Below are positions 25,147 to 32,416 of a stretch of 32,416 bases of DNA, one piece after another; position 1 is the first letter of the stretch; each line of letters begins with the position of its first letter. Under the pieces are notes generated by a model that was given only the letters and a program-made list of their open reading frames with translations, was not told the origin of the DNA and did no database searches. This DNA comes from Gammaproteobacteria bacterium (GTDB lineage Bacteria; Pseudomonadota; Gammaproteobacteria; SZUA-152): assembly GCA_021648485.1 (NCBI GenBank), contig JAKISS010000034.1, positions 1 through 32,416 of the forward strand, written 5' to 3'. Made by a program: the position numbers and the translations under genes.

Positions 25147-25767
25147 ATGCGCCTGCCCGATTTATATCTTGCTTCTGCTTCCCCTCGTCGTCGTGAATTG
25201 CTGACACAAATTGGTTTAAGGGTTGATGTTGTTTCACAATCAGTGAAGGAGCACCTGCTCGACAATGAATCCCCTGAAAATCATGTACGACGGTTAGCCC
25301 TGCAAAAGGCACAGGCAGGATTGCGGGTGCCTGATACATATCGGCAATGTCCTGTGTTGGGAGCGGATACAGTTGTCGTGGTGGATGATTGCATTTTGGG
25401 TAAACCCGCAAGCGAAGCGGCGGCACTGGCGATGCTGAAGCAGCTGTCAGGGCGTACACATCAGGTTTTGTCAGCCGTAGCCGTGGTGGGGAAGGACAAT
25501 CTCGGGCAAGATAGGGTGGAGACATGCCTCAGTCAGAGCCGGGTACGTTTTCGGCGCATTGATGAAGCGGAATGTCTGGCTTACTGGCACACGGGTGAAC
25601 CGGCAGACAAGGCGGGTGCCTATGGCATTCAGGGTTTGGGTGCGGTATTTATTGAGCATCTTGAAGGCAGTTATTCGGGGGTGATGGGATTACCGCTATT
25701 TGAAACCAGCGAACTCTTGTACCGGTTTGGCATCAAAGTGTTACGCAAAAATGACAAGGATCAATAA
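25147..25767 (+). CDS. maf: Maf-family nucleoside triphosphate pyrophosphatase
   Basis: Maf proteins hydrolyse non-canonical or excess NTPs (dTTP/UTP type in the YhdE branch) to NMP and pyrophosphate. The 206-residue product shows [13 protein letters not shown] (7-19), [18 protein letters not shown] with the catalytic Asp, the [12 protein letters not shown] strand and [20 protein letters not shown] followed by [11 protein letters not shown]. These are all family landmarks. The ATG is at 25147 ([16 protein letters not shown]). It lies between rlmH and rng, as in many gammaproteobacteria where maf (yhdE) and rng are neighbours. Confidence 0.96.
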   Translation: MRLPDLYLASASPRRRELLTQIGLRVDVVSQSVKEHLLDNESPENHVRRLALQKAQAGLRVPDTYRQCPVLGADTVVVVDDCILGKPASEAAALAMLKQLSGRTHQVLSAVAVVGKDNLGQDRVETCLSQSRVRFRRIDEAECLAYWHTGEPADKAGAYGIQGLGAVFIEHLEGSYSGVMGLPLFETSELLYRFGIKVLRKNDKDQ

Positions 25768-25775
25768 ACAACACC

Positions 25776-27263
25776 ATGAATGAAGAAATTCTGATTAATG
25801 TGACCCCCCGCGAAACCCGGGTGGCGATGGTGGAAAACGGCGTGCTACAGGAGCTGTTTATTGAGCGCACCAGCCGTCGCGGTCTGGTTGGCAACATTTA
25901 TCGCGGCAAAGTGGTGCGGGTATTGCCGGGTATGCAGGCGGCCTTTATTGATATTGGTCGTGAACGCACGGCATTTTTGCATGCCTCTGACATTATTGAT
26001 CGCACAAAAAATGCTAATGGTTCGGGTAACAGTAATACGGAAAATGGCAAATCCACCGATAATATTGTTGATCTTTTGCATCAGGGTCAGGAATTGCTGG
26101 TGCAGGTGGTGAAAGACCCTCTGGGCAGCAAAGGCGCACGATTGACAACACATCTTTCTGTTGCTGCGCGTTTTCTGGTGTACATGCCGGGCGAAGATCA
26201 TATCGGTGTTTCGCAAAAAATTGAAGATGAAGCCGAACGACAACGTCTGCGTGATTTGCTAGTGACCCTGTCTGAAGAACTGGGCACGGGAGGTTACATT
26301 GTGCGAACCGTGGCTGATGGTGTCAGTGAACAGGAATTGCGCGCCGATGTGGCGTTTTTGCATAAGCTGTGGGAAGAAATTCAGGAGCGTGAGAAAACCT
26401 GTGATTCGGGTATGTTGGTACACGGTGATTTATCTCTGGTCATGCGCACCATGCGCGACCAGGTGGATATTGATATTGAGAAAGTGCGTATCGACTCGCG
26501 TGAAAACTATGAGCGGGCGAAAAAGTTTGCCAGTAAATTTATCCCGGCCATGGCAGATCGTATTGAATACTATCCGGGTGAGCGCCCTATTTTTGATCTT
26601 TACGGGATTGAAGATGAAATACAGAAAGCCTTAAGTCGTAAAGTGCAATTAAAGTCAGGTGGATATCTTATTGTGGATCAAACTGAAGCGTTGACCACTA
26701 TTGATGTGAATACCGGTGCTTTTGTAGGCCACCGCAATCTCGAAGAGACCATTTTTAAAACCAACCTGGAAGCGACACTGGCCATTGCCCGGCAACTGCG
26801 GCTACGCAACCTGGGGGGTATTATCATCCTTGATTTTATTGATATGACCGATGCCAGCCACCGTGAGCAGGTGATGCGGGCGCTGGAAAAAAATCTGGAG
26901 CGAGATAAAGCCAAGAGCCATATCTGTGAAGTGTCCGGCCTGGGACTGGTGGAAATGACGCGCAAGCGGACACGCGAAAGTCTTGAGCATGTGTTGTGCG
27001 AGCCCTGCCCCTGTTGTGAGGGTCGAGGTTCGGTACGTACGGCAGAAACCGTATGCTACGAAGTGTTTCGTGAATTGATTCGCGAATCACGCCAGTATGA
27101 AACTGAACAATTTTTGGTGTTGGCCTCACAAGAGGTCGTCGATTTAATGTTAGATGAAGAGTCAGCAGGTGTGGCGGAGCTAGAAGAATTTATTGGTCGG
27201 CCAATTCGTTTTCAGGTGGAAAGTCTCTACACCCAGGAACAGTTTGATGTGGTGTTAATGTGA
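25776..27263 (+). CDS. rng: Ribonuclease G
   Basis: RNase G is an RNase E-family endonuclease that matures the 5' end of 16S rRNA and cuts some mRNAs. The 495-residue product has an S1 RNA-binding domain (about 38-128: GNIYRGKVVRVLPGMQAAFI...), the 5'-sensor/RNase H-like region and catalytic Asp310 (ALTTIDVNTGAFVG) and Asp353 (IIILDFIDM). The zinc-link CEPCPCCEGRG follows near residue 410. There is no long C-terminal scaffold, so this is RNase G and not RNase E. The start follows the maf stop by 8 bp. Confidence 0.96.
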   Translation: MNEEILINVTPRETRVAMVENGVLQELFIERTSRRGLVGNIYRGKVVRVLPGMQAAFIDIGRERTAFLHASDIIDRTKNANGSGNSNTENGKSTDNIVDLLHQGQELLVQVVKDPLGSKGARLTTHLSVAARFLVYMPGEDHIGVSQKIEDEAERQRLRDLLVTLSEELGTGGYIVRTVADGVSEQELRADVAFLHKLWEEIQEREKTCDSGMLVHGDLSLVMRTMRDQVDIDIEKVRIDSRENYERAKKFASKFIPAMADRIEYYPGERPIFDLYGIEDEIQKALSRKVQLKSGGYLIVDQTEALTTIDVNTGAFVGHRNLEETIFKTNLEATLAIARQLRLRNLGGIIILDFIDMTDASHREQVMRALEKNLERDKAKSHICEVSGLGLVEMTRKRTRESLEHVLCEPCPCCEGRGSVRTAETVCYEVFRELIRESRQYETEQFLVLASQEVVDLMLDEESAGVAELEEFIGRPIRFQVESLYTQEQFDVVLM

Positions 27264-27309
27264 TTTCTCTCCGCCACTATTTGCACATTCGTGTTATGGC
27301 CTGAACGTT

Positions 27310-30300
27310 TTGGCAAACACTTTGGCAAATAAGGGACGTGTGGTTTATCGATTCGTTTGGGTGAGTGCCTGGTATGCGTTTGCTGCTGTTGTGGTGCTGG
27401 TGGCGACGTTGTTTGCTGTTGCCCGTCTTTTGTTACCTTATGCGGATCAATACAGTGTTGAAATAGGCGAGCGTCTCAGCAGTTATCTTGAGCAGCCCGT
27501 GTCGGTGGGTGCCCTGGACGCAGAATGGGATGGCTGGGGGCCGTCACTGGTATTGCGTGATGCCGCGCTGCTGGATGCCATGGGTGAACACCCGGTATTG
27601 CCGCTGGAAAAAATCCGTCTGGGTTTTGACTTGCTTGATTCGGTGCGTCAGTGGCAGCCGGTATTTTCTCACATCACATTGGTGGGGGTTGACCTGGTGT
27701 TGACGCGCAGCAAGCTGGGTGAATTTTCCGTGGAGGGGGTATCTACCGGAAATAGTGAGATGGGGCAAAAACCGGAAGATACCAAACGGATGATGGCGTG
27801 GTTGTTTTCCCAGGGGCAGCTCGGTTTGGAAAACAGCAACATTACTTGGCGTGATGAAATGGGCGCAGGCCGGGAACTGTATTTTTCCGCAGTGAATATT
27901 CGTTTGCGTAATGATGATGACCGGCACCAATTGGACGCATCGCTTGATTTGCCACGCAAATTTGGCAAATCGCTGGTGTTGCGGGTCGATATGCATGGTA
28001 ATCCTTTGCAGACGGAGGGACGACGCACACAGCTGTATCTGGCCGGTGAACATGTGCATTTGACAGAATTGTTTGAGGCGCAGTCGCTGGCAGGCGTGGG
28101 GGTTACCACAAAAAGTGCCAGTTTTCAGGTATGGGCAGGATGGAAAGATGGACAGCTTCAAGAGATAAAAGGCGATGCTGATGCAGGCGGGGTGGCATTG
28201 ATACCCTCAGAATCTGCACCGAACCAAAAGACATTGTTGCTTGACCGGGTTGCTGCTGATTTTGATTGGCGAAAAATGGAGAAGGGCTGGCAGTTTGAAG
28301 CCAATGAGTTGCTGCTCGCGAGGCAGTCCCGTCAATGGCAACCATCGCGTGTTTCATTGAGGTTTACGGAAACAGCAGAAGCTGGCGCAGCACTGAATGC
28401 TTACGCCAGTTTTTTACAACTGGAAGATGTTGCTCACTTGTTATCACTCTTTTCCGTCGGTGGCGAAGCGGTGCAGAAACCGCTGTTCGCAATCAGGCCG
28501 CGTGGCGAAATTCGTGATGCCGACATTGTTTGGCAGGCTGGTGATACCCCCCGTTATCAAGCTTATGCACGGCTACAAAATACCTCAGTTAATGCCTGGA
28601 AAGCCGTTCCTGAAGCGCAAAAAATTGAGGGTGAATTATGGCTGGATTCTGAAGGGGGACAGGTTGCATTACAGCATGCGGCGCTGACACTGGATTTTCC
28701 TGATTTGTTTCGTTGGCCGCTCACAGTGAATGAATTGCGTGGCAATGTTGCGTGGCAGCAGGACGGGCAAAACTGGCGAGTTATCGGTCGCGGGTTGGAA
28801 GCCGGCAATGAAGACATTACCGCTTCCGCGACCCTGGATATCGTGCAGGATTCTGCAAAAAAATCACCTTTTATGTTTCTATTGGTTAATGCCCGTGATG
28901 GTGATGGCAGTCAAGTGGCACGATATTTACCGACAGGTATTATGTCCCCGAATGCGGTTGACTGGCTGGATGAGGCCATTGTGGGCGCGCATATTGTCTC
29001 GGGTGGCGTACTTTTTCATGGCCGACTGAATGAATTCCCTTTTGATCAAGGGAATGGGCGGTTTGAAGTGAGTTTCAGCACAAAAAATGCCAGCCTGAAT
29101 TACGCGGAAAACTGGCCGCCGATTACGGATATTACGGCAAACGTACGCTTCCTGGGGCGGGCCATGCTGGTTGAGGCACAAAAAGGCAAAATATTTTCCA
29201 ATGATATTCAGCGAACTAAAGTCAGCATTGCCGATATGACGGTAACGCCAATGCTGTTGAACATCGAAGGTGAAGTGCAAGGAAAAACCCAGGAAAAGCT
29301 GGACTATCTGGTAGCCAGCCCACCGCTTTATACCGCCTTTGCACAACATCTGGAAGGCATGACCGCCAAAGGTAACAGTTTACTGAACTTGAATGTGTTA
29401 TTACCCATTGGTGGTGAAGAACCCGCACAGGTAAATGGCGGGTTGACGATGAAAGAAAACACCCTGTCGATTCCACCGCTGGGTCAGATGTTAAGCGATA
29501 TCAATGGCCGGTTGGAGTTTTCCCAGGCAGGTTTACGTGCCAAAAATATACAAGCTGAATTATTCGGGCAGGCGACACAAATAAATATCACAACGGACGA
29601 AACCAGGCTTAATCCTAAAGTCCGCATTCGTGCGCAAGGCATGTTTGATGCACCGGATTTAGCCGCGCGTTATTTGCCCCCCGTCAAAGAATTATTGGCA
29701 GGAAAAGGAAACTGGAATATTTCTTTTGATATTCCGCTTGGCGGAGACGGTTCTGATACCACAAGTGTCGCTGTTTTACAGGCACGTACCAATCTCAAAG
29801 GTGTCGAAGCACGCTTGCCACCGCCTTTTGACAAAACGGCAGAAGAGGCGGGCAGTCTGGAATTGCGCTTGGATTTTCCACCGAAAAAACGGCCTGTACT
29901 GCGTGTTAACTATGAAGGCTTTGTGGATGGTATTTTTGCGTTAGGTGATATGGCATCCGACGCAGCCCTGTCGGACACTGTTATTACTGAAAACAGTTTT
30001 CGGGGTGAAGTGCGTCTCAATGGTGGTGCTGCCGAAATGCCCTCAGCCCCCGGATTACGCTTGACCGGTTGGTTGGATACTGTGTCACTGGATGACTGGC
30101 GTAATTTGCAGCTGACTACAACGACTCATGATACCCGTCCGTCATTGTTCAATTCTGCGGATATTGCTGTACGCAAGCTGGAACTCTATGGTCAACAATT
30201 ACAGAATGTGCGATTCAAACTGGCATCGGTGAAAGAAGGCTTGCAGGCAGACATCGACAGCGAAGAATTAAAGGGCCGTATTCTGTTGCCACACAAGATG

Positions 30301-31224
30301 CAGGACAACCCCATCCGTGCAGAGCTGGACTATTGTTATCTCACTGAAATAAGCGAAGGCGGTGGCGTAACGGAGCCGAGAGGTCTTCCTGAGCTGGATT
30401 TTCATATTGCTGATTTTCGGTATAAAAATCGTAAGTTTGGTTCGTTGCGTTTGGAAACCGCCCGTGTGGCCGACGGTGTGCGCATCGAACAACTGGTATT
30501 GAAACCGCGTTCCACCACGATTACGGCTCGTGGCGGCTGGTATGTTCGCGGTAAACAACAGTATTCCAATGTGCAAATGCATGTTGAGAGTCGCAATATT
30601 GGACACACGCTCAAAGCACTGGACTATGTAGGCGGCATCAACAAGGGCAAAGGAAGTGTGGATCTCGAACTGAAATGGCCCGGTTCTTTTGCCGATGTGG
30701 ATGCCAGTGAGATTCAAGGCAGGATGAGCCTGTCACTCAAAGAGGGTTATCTGCTGGATGTTGACCCTGGAGCGGGCCGTATGTTTGGCATGCTCAGTAT
30801 CCAGACGTTGCCCAGGCGCTTACTGCTGGATTTTTCCGATGTGTTTAGAAAAGGGTTTGGTTTTGACCGCATCAGAGGCAGTTTCACCATCGAAGATGGT
30901 GACGCTTATACAAATAATTTGTACATGGAAGGCCCGGCTGCCCGTGTCGAAATTGCCGGACGTACCGGCCTGGCAGACCAGGATTATGATCAATTAGTGA
31001 CGGTTACCCCCCATGTGGCAGACAGCCTGCCCTTGCTGGGTGTTTTGGCAGCAACCCCGCAGGTAGGGGCCGCCATTCTGGCATTCCAAAAACTGTTTCA
31101 GCCACAAATTGATGATGCGACTAAAAACCAGTACACCATTACTGGTAGCTGGAATGATCCAGTGATCAAAAAGCTCAAATCCTCCGGAGAAGCCGTCGAT
31201 AGTGCTGATGAAGATGAACCCTAA
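27310..31224 (+). CDS. yhdP: YhdP family AsmA-like phospholipid transport protein
   Basis: YhdP is a large bridge-like protein of the AsmA family that helps move phospholipids to the outer membrane. The 1304-residue product has one N-terminal membrane anchor (about residues 13-45, FVWVSAWYAFAAVVVLVATL...). A very long periplasmic region of repeated beta segments (DUF3971/AsmA-like) follows. The conserved C-terminal block contains KEGYLLDVDPGAGRMFGMLS and LVTVTPHVADSLPLLGVLA, followed by a short acidic end. Length matches E. coli YhdP (about 1270). The start is uncertain: TTG codons at 27310 and 27322 and a GTG at 27340 are in frame, with no ATG before the membrane segment. It follows rng by 46 bp, the usual neighbour. 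Confidence 0.93.
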   Translation: MANTLANKGRVVYRFVWVSAWYAFAAVVVLVATLFAVARLLLPYADQYSVEIGERLSSYLEQPVSVGALDAEWDGWGPSLVLRDAALLDAMGEHPVLPLEKIRLGFDLLDSVRQWQPVFSHITLVGVDLVLTRSKLGEFSVEGVSTGNSEMGQKPEDTKRMMAWLFSQGQLGLENSNITWRDEMGAGRELYFSAVNIRLRNDDDRHQLDASLDLPRKFGKSLVLRVDMHGNPLQTEGRRTQLYLAGEHVHLTELFEAQSLAGVGVTTKSASFQVWAGWKDGQLQEIKGDADAGGVALIPSESAPNQKTLLLDRVAADFDWRKMEKGWQFEANELLLARQSRQWQPSRVSLRFTETAEAGAALNAYASFLQLEDVAHLLSLFSVGGEAVQKPLFAIRPRGEIRDADIVWQAGDTPRYQAYARLQNTSVNAWKAVPEAQKIEGELWLDSEGGQVALQHAALTLDFPDLFRWPLTVNELRGNVAWQQDGQNWRVIGRGLEAGNEDITASATLDIVQDSAKKSPFMFLLVNARDGDGSQVARYLPTGIMSPNAVDWLDEAIVGAHIVSGGVLFHGRLNEFPFDQGNGRFEVSFSTKNASLNYAENWPPITDITANVRFLGRAMLVEAQKGKIFSNDIQRTKVSIADMTVTPMLLNIEGEVQGKTQEKLDYLVASPPLYTAFAQHLEGMTAKGNSLLNLNVLLPIGGEEPAQVNGGLTMKENTLSIPPLGQMLSDINGRLEFSQAGLRAKNIQAELFGQATQINITTDETRLNPKVRIRAQGMFDAPDLAARYLPPVKELLAGKGNWNISFDIPLGGDGSDTTSVAVLQARTNLKGVEARLPPPFDKTAEEAGSLELRLDFPPKKRPVLRVNYEGFVDGIFALGDMASDAALSDTVITENSFRGEVRLNGGAAEMPSAPGLRLTGWLDTVSLDDWRNLQLTTTTHDTRPSLFNSADIAVRKLELYGQQLQNVRFKLASVKEGLQADIDSEELKGRILLPHKMQDNPIRAELDYCYLTEISEGGGVTEPRGLPELDFHIADFRYKNRKFGSLRLETARVADGVRIEQLVLKPRSTTITARGGWYVRGKQQYSNVQMHVESRNIGHTLKALDYVGGINKGKGSVDLELKWPGSFADVDASEIQGRMSLSLKEGYLLDVDPGAGRMFGMLSIQTLPRRLLLDFSDVFRKGFGFDRIRGSFTIEDGDAYTNNLYMEGPAARVEIAGRTGLADQDYDQLVTVTPHVADSLPLLGVLAATPQVGAAILAFQKLFQPQIDDATKNQYTITGSWNDPVIKKLKSSGEAVDSADEDEP

Positions 31225-31332
31225 GCCCGACAGGCGTCTGGTCAGTGAATGGATAATCTGTTGGGGAATCCGTTGTAGTGTTATGATTTCCCGAAAAATA
31301 ATGCAAACAAGAAAGTAATAGCAAGGAACCAC

Positions 31333-32151
31333 ATGGCAAAAATCGCAGCAGTGCAAATGGCCTCCGGGCCCAATGTGAATGCAAACCTTATTGAAGCCGA
31401 GCGTTTGATCACCATGGCAGCTGGAGCCGGTGCCGAACTTATCGTATTGCCCGAGAATTTCGCCATTATGGGTATGACGGAAACCGATAAAGTGGATGTG
31501 CGTGAAACCGATGGTCAGGGCCCCATACAGGATTTTCTCGCCGAACAGGCTAAAAAACACGGACTATGGCTCGTAGGAGGCACCACTCCCCTGGCTACGG
31601 ACAACCCCAACAAAGTGCGCAGTGCCTGCTTGTTATATAACGACCAGGGGCAGCGTGTTGTCCGTTACGACAAGGTGCATTTATTCGATGTGTGTTTACC
31701 GGACAACGATGAAAACTATGTGGAATCAGAAACGATAGAACATGGCGAACGTGTCATTGTTGCCGACACCCCGTTTGGTCGTTTGGGGCTGGGAGTCTGT
31801 TACGATTTGCGGTTCCCCGGTATTTTTCGTCGTATGCTGGACGAAGGCGTGGAAATCATTGCCTTGCCATCGGCCTTTACTGCGATTACCGGCAAAGCGC
31901 ATTGGGAAGTATTGGTGCGTGCCCGGGCGATAGAAAATTTATGTTATGTGATTGCCGCCGCACAGGGTGGCTATCATGTGAATGGGCGGGAAACCTACGG
32001 TGACAGCATGATCGTTGACCCCTGGGGTGCTGTGATGGACCGTCTTCCCAGTGGTTCCGGGTTTGTGATCGCGGAGACGGACTTGGCACATCAGCAATCA
32101 GTGCGGCGGAATTTCCCGGTGCTGGAACACCGGAAATTCAGTATCCGATGA
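31333..32151 (+). CDS. Carbon-nitrogen hydrolase (nitrilase superfamily, Nit1/deaminated glutathione amidase-like)
   Basis: The 272-residue product has the nitrilase catalytic triad: Glu41 in IVLPENFA, Lys114 in RYDKVHLFDV and Cys156 in LGVCYDLRFPG. The KVHLFDV and RNFPVLEHRK signatures place it with Nit1-type enzymes, which repair deaminated glutathione, rather than with true nitrilases; the substrate is inferred. The ATG at 31333 follows AAGGAACC. In many gammaproteobacteria this gene sits between yhdP and tldD; here an IS end begins 54 bp after its stop, so tldD, if present, is beyond the element or elsewhere. Confidence 0.93.
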   Translation: MAKIAAVQMASGPNVNANLIEAERLITMAAGAGAELIVLPENFAIMGMTETDKVDVRETDGQGPIQDFLAEQAKKHGLWLVGGTTPLATDNPNKVRSACLLYNDQGQRVVRYDKVHLFDVCLPDNDENYVESETIEHGERVIVADTPFGRLGLGVCYDLRFPGIFRRMLDEGVEIIALPSAFTAITGKAHWEVLVRARAIENLCYVIAAAQGGYHVNGRETYGDSMIVDPWGAVMDRLPSGSGFVIAETDLAHQQSVRRNFPVLEHRKFSIR

Positions 32152-32215
32152 ATTGGCTGAGCAGGGTCAGCACGAAGGATTGTGTGCAGAGCATAACATT
32201 TAAATGGTGGCATTG

Positions 32216-32416
32216 TTAAATTAGTATATTATCTGGCTCACCGTTTCGCTTAGCCATGCGCAGCATCACTGAATACCTAAGCATTGTTTATACCTAAGCA
32301 TTGTTTCGCTCTTGCTGTAGCACTTTGACTTCCTTCTGAGCCTTGCTGGAAAATGCCGGAAAAGGCTGTTGTATCCCTCGGCGGTAAATGTCTCAGCTTT
32401 AGACTGTATATACCCG
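32216..32416 (-). pseudogene. IS1-family-like transposase, C-terminal part, frameshifted
   Basis: Read on the minus strand from the window edge, the frame gives SKAETFTAEGYNSLFRHF, then ARLRRKSKCYSKSETMLRY, a pattern of IS1-family InsB-type transposases. It then meets a perfect 17-bp tandem duplication (32273-32289 and 32290-32306) and stops at 32266-32268. Removing one copy restores SVMLRMAKRNGEPDNILI and a stop at 32216-32218. The copy is therefore inactive by a simple duplication. The N-terminal part is outside the window. Confidence 0.65.
32273..32306. repeat. 17-bp perfect tandem duplication
   Basis: ATACCTAAGCATTGTTT occurs twice head to tail (32273-32289, 32290-32306). Because 17 is not a multiple of three, it shifts the frame of the transposase in which it lies. 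Confidence 0.95.

Larger units (their letters stand above)
32206..32416 (-). mobile_element. One end of an IS1-family-like insertion sequence (truncated by window)
   Basis: The proposed terminal sequence begins GGTGGCATTGTTAAATTAG at 32206, resembling the GGTnnTGnTG pattern of IS1-type ends. A transposase frame on the minus strand ends at 32216-32218 if a 17-bp duplication is ignored, about 10 bp inside the end. That compactness is typical of IS1-like elements. The other end is outside the window, so inverted ends and target duplication cannot be checked. Confidence 0.6.

Noticed and set aside
32152-32205. Start of tldD after the nitrilase gene
   Set aside because: No start codon with TldD-like sequence; the stretch is short and runs into the IS end.

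Overview
The window is chromosomal DNA of a proteobacterium, most probably a gammaproteobacterium. Three things point there: the block lptE-holA-proA-nadD-rsfS-rlmH-maf-rng-yhdP-nitrilase, a YggX protein, and a Mg-type HemB like that of Pseudomonas. The his genes run straight into a HIT-protein gene and tatABC, an order also known from betaproteobacteria and some autotrophic or sulfur-oxidising gammaproteobacteria. A phosphofructokinase with pyrophosphate-type active-site residues fits such lifestyles, but the lifestyle itself is inference. No tRNA, rRNA or CRISPR array was seen.

Layout. 1-5716: the end of hisD, then hisC, hisB, hisH, hisA, hisF, hisI, hisE and a HIT-family gene, all on + and several overlapping by a few bases. 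5785-7715: tatA, tatB and tatC; TatC carries an acidic tail of about 115 residues. 7716-8548: a non-coding or decayed stretch with a 120-bp element bounded by 29-nt inverted repeats, followed by the frameshifted remains of a VapC-type PIN toxin gene. 8549-11859: yggX with a terminator, a putative lipoprotein with a methyltransferase fold, and deaD. 12021-14452 on the minus strand: hemB, and adk, whose frame continues into a histone H1-like lysine-rich tail. An internal AAGGAGG plus ATG suggests the tail is also made as a separate 106-residue protein. 14906-18192 on +: a PPi-type phosphofructokinase, a secreted Sel1-repeat protein and inorganic pyrophosphatase. 18403-20430: the wreck of a MalT/LuxR-type STAND regulator joined to a fragment resembling a PKD/Ig-like domain, closed by a strong terminator. 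20592-32151: lptE, holA, proA, nadD, rsfS, rlmH, maf, rng, yhdP and a nitrilase-family amidase. 32206-32416: one end of an IS1-like element whose transposase frame is broken by a 17-bp tandem duplication.

How the genes work together. The first 5 kb encodes histidine synthesis from phosphoribosyl-ATP to histidine (hisG lies outside or elsewhere). The Tat genes encode the twin-arginine export machine. The adk, pfp and ppa genes handle adenylates and pyrophosphate within 5 kb. The last third is a housekeeping cluster for LPS export, replication clamp loading, proline and NAD synthesis, ribosome maturation, RNA decay and envelope lipid transport.

The intervals 7716-8548 and 18193-20491 and the right edge hold the decayed genes and mobile-element remains. 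Three related imperfect palindromes (near 393, 6110 and 11911) and hairpins of the GGTGG...CCACCCTA type mark several intergenic gaps. The best candidates for something undescribed are the nested adk/H1-like gene and the lipoprotein methyltransferase.
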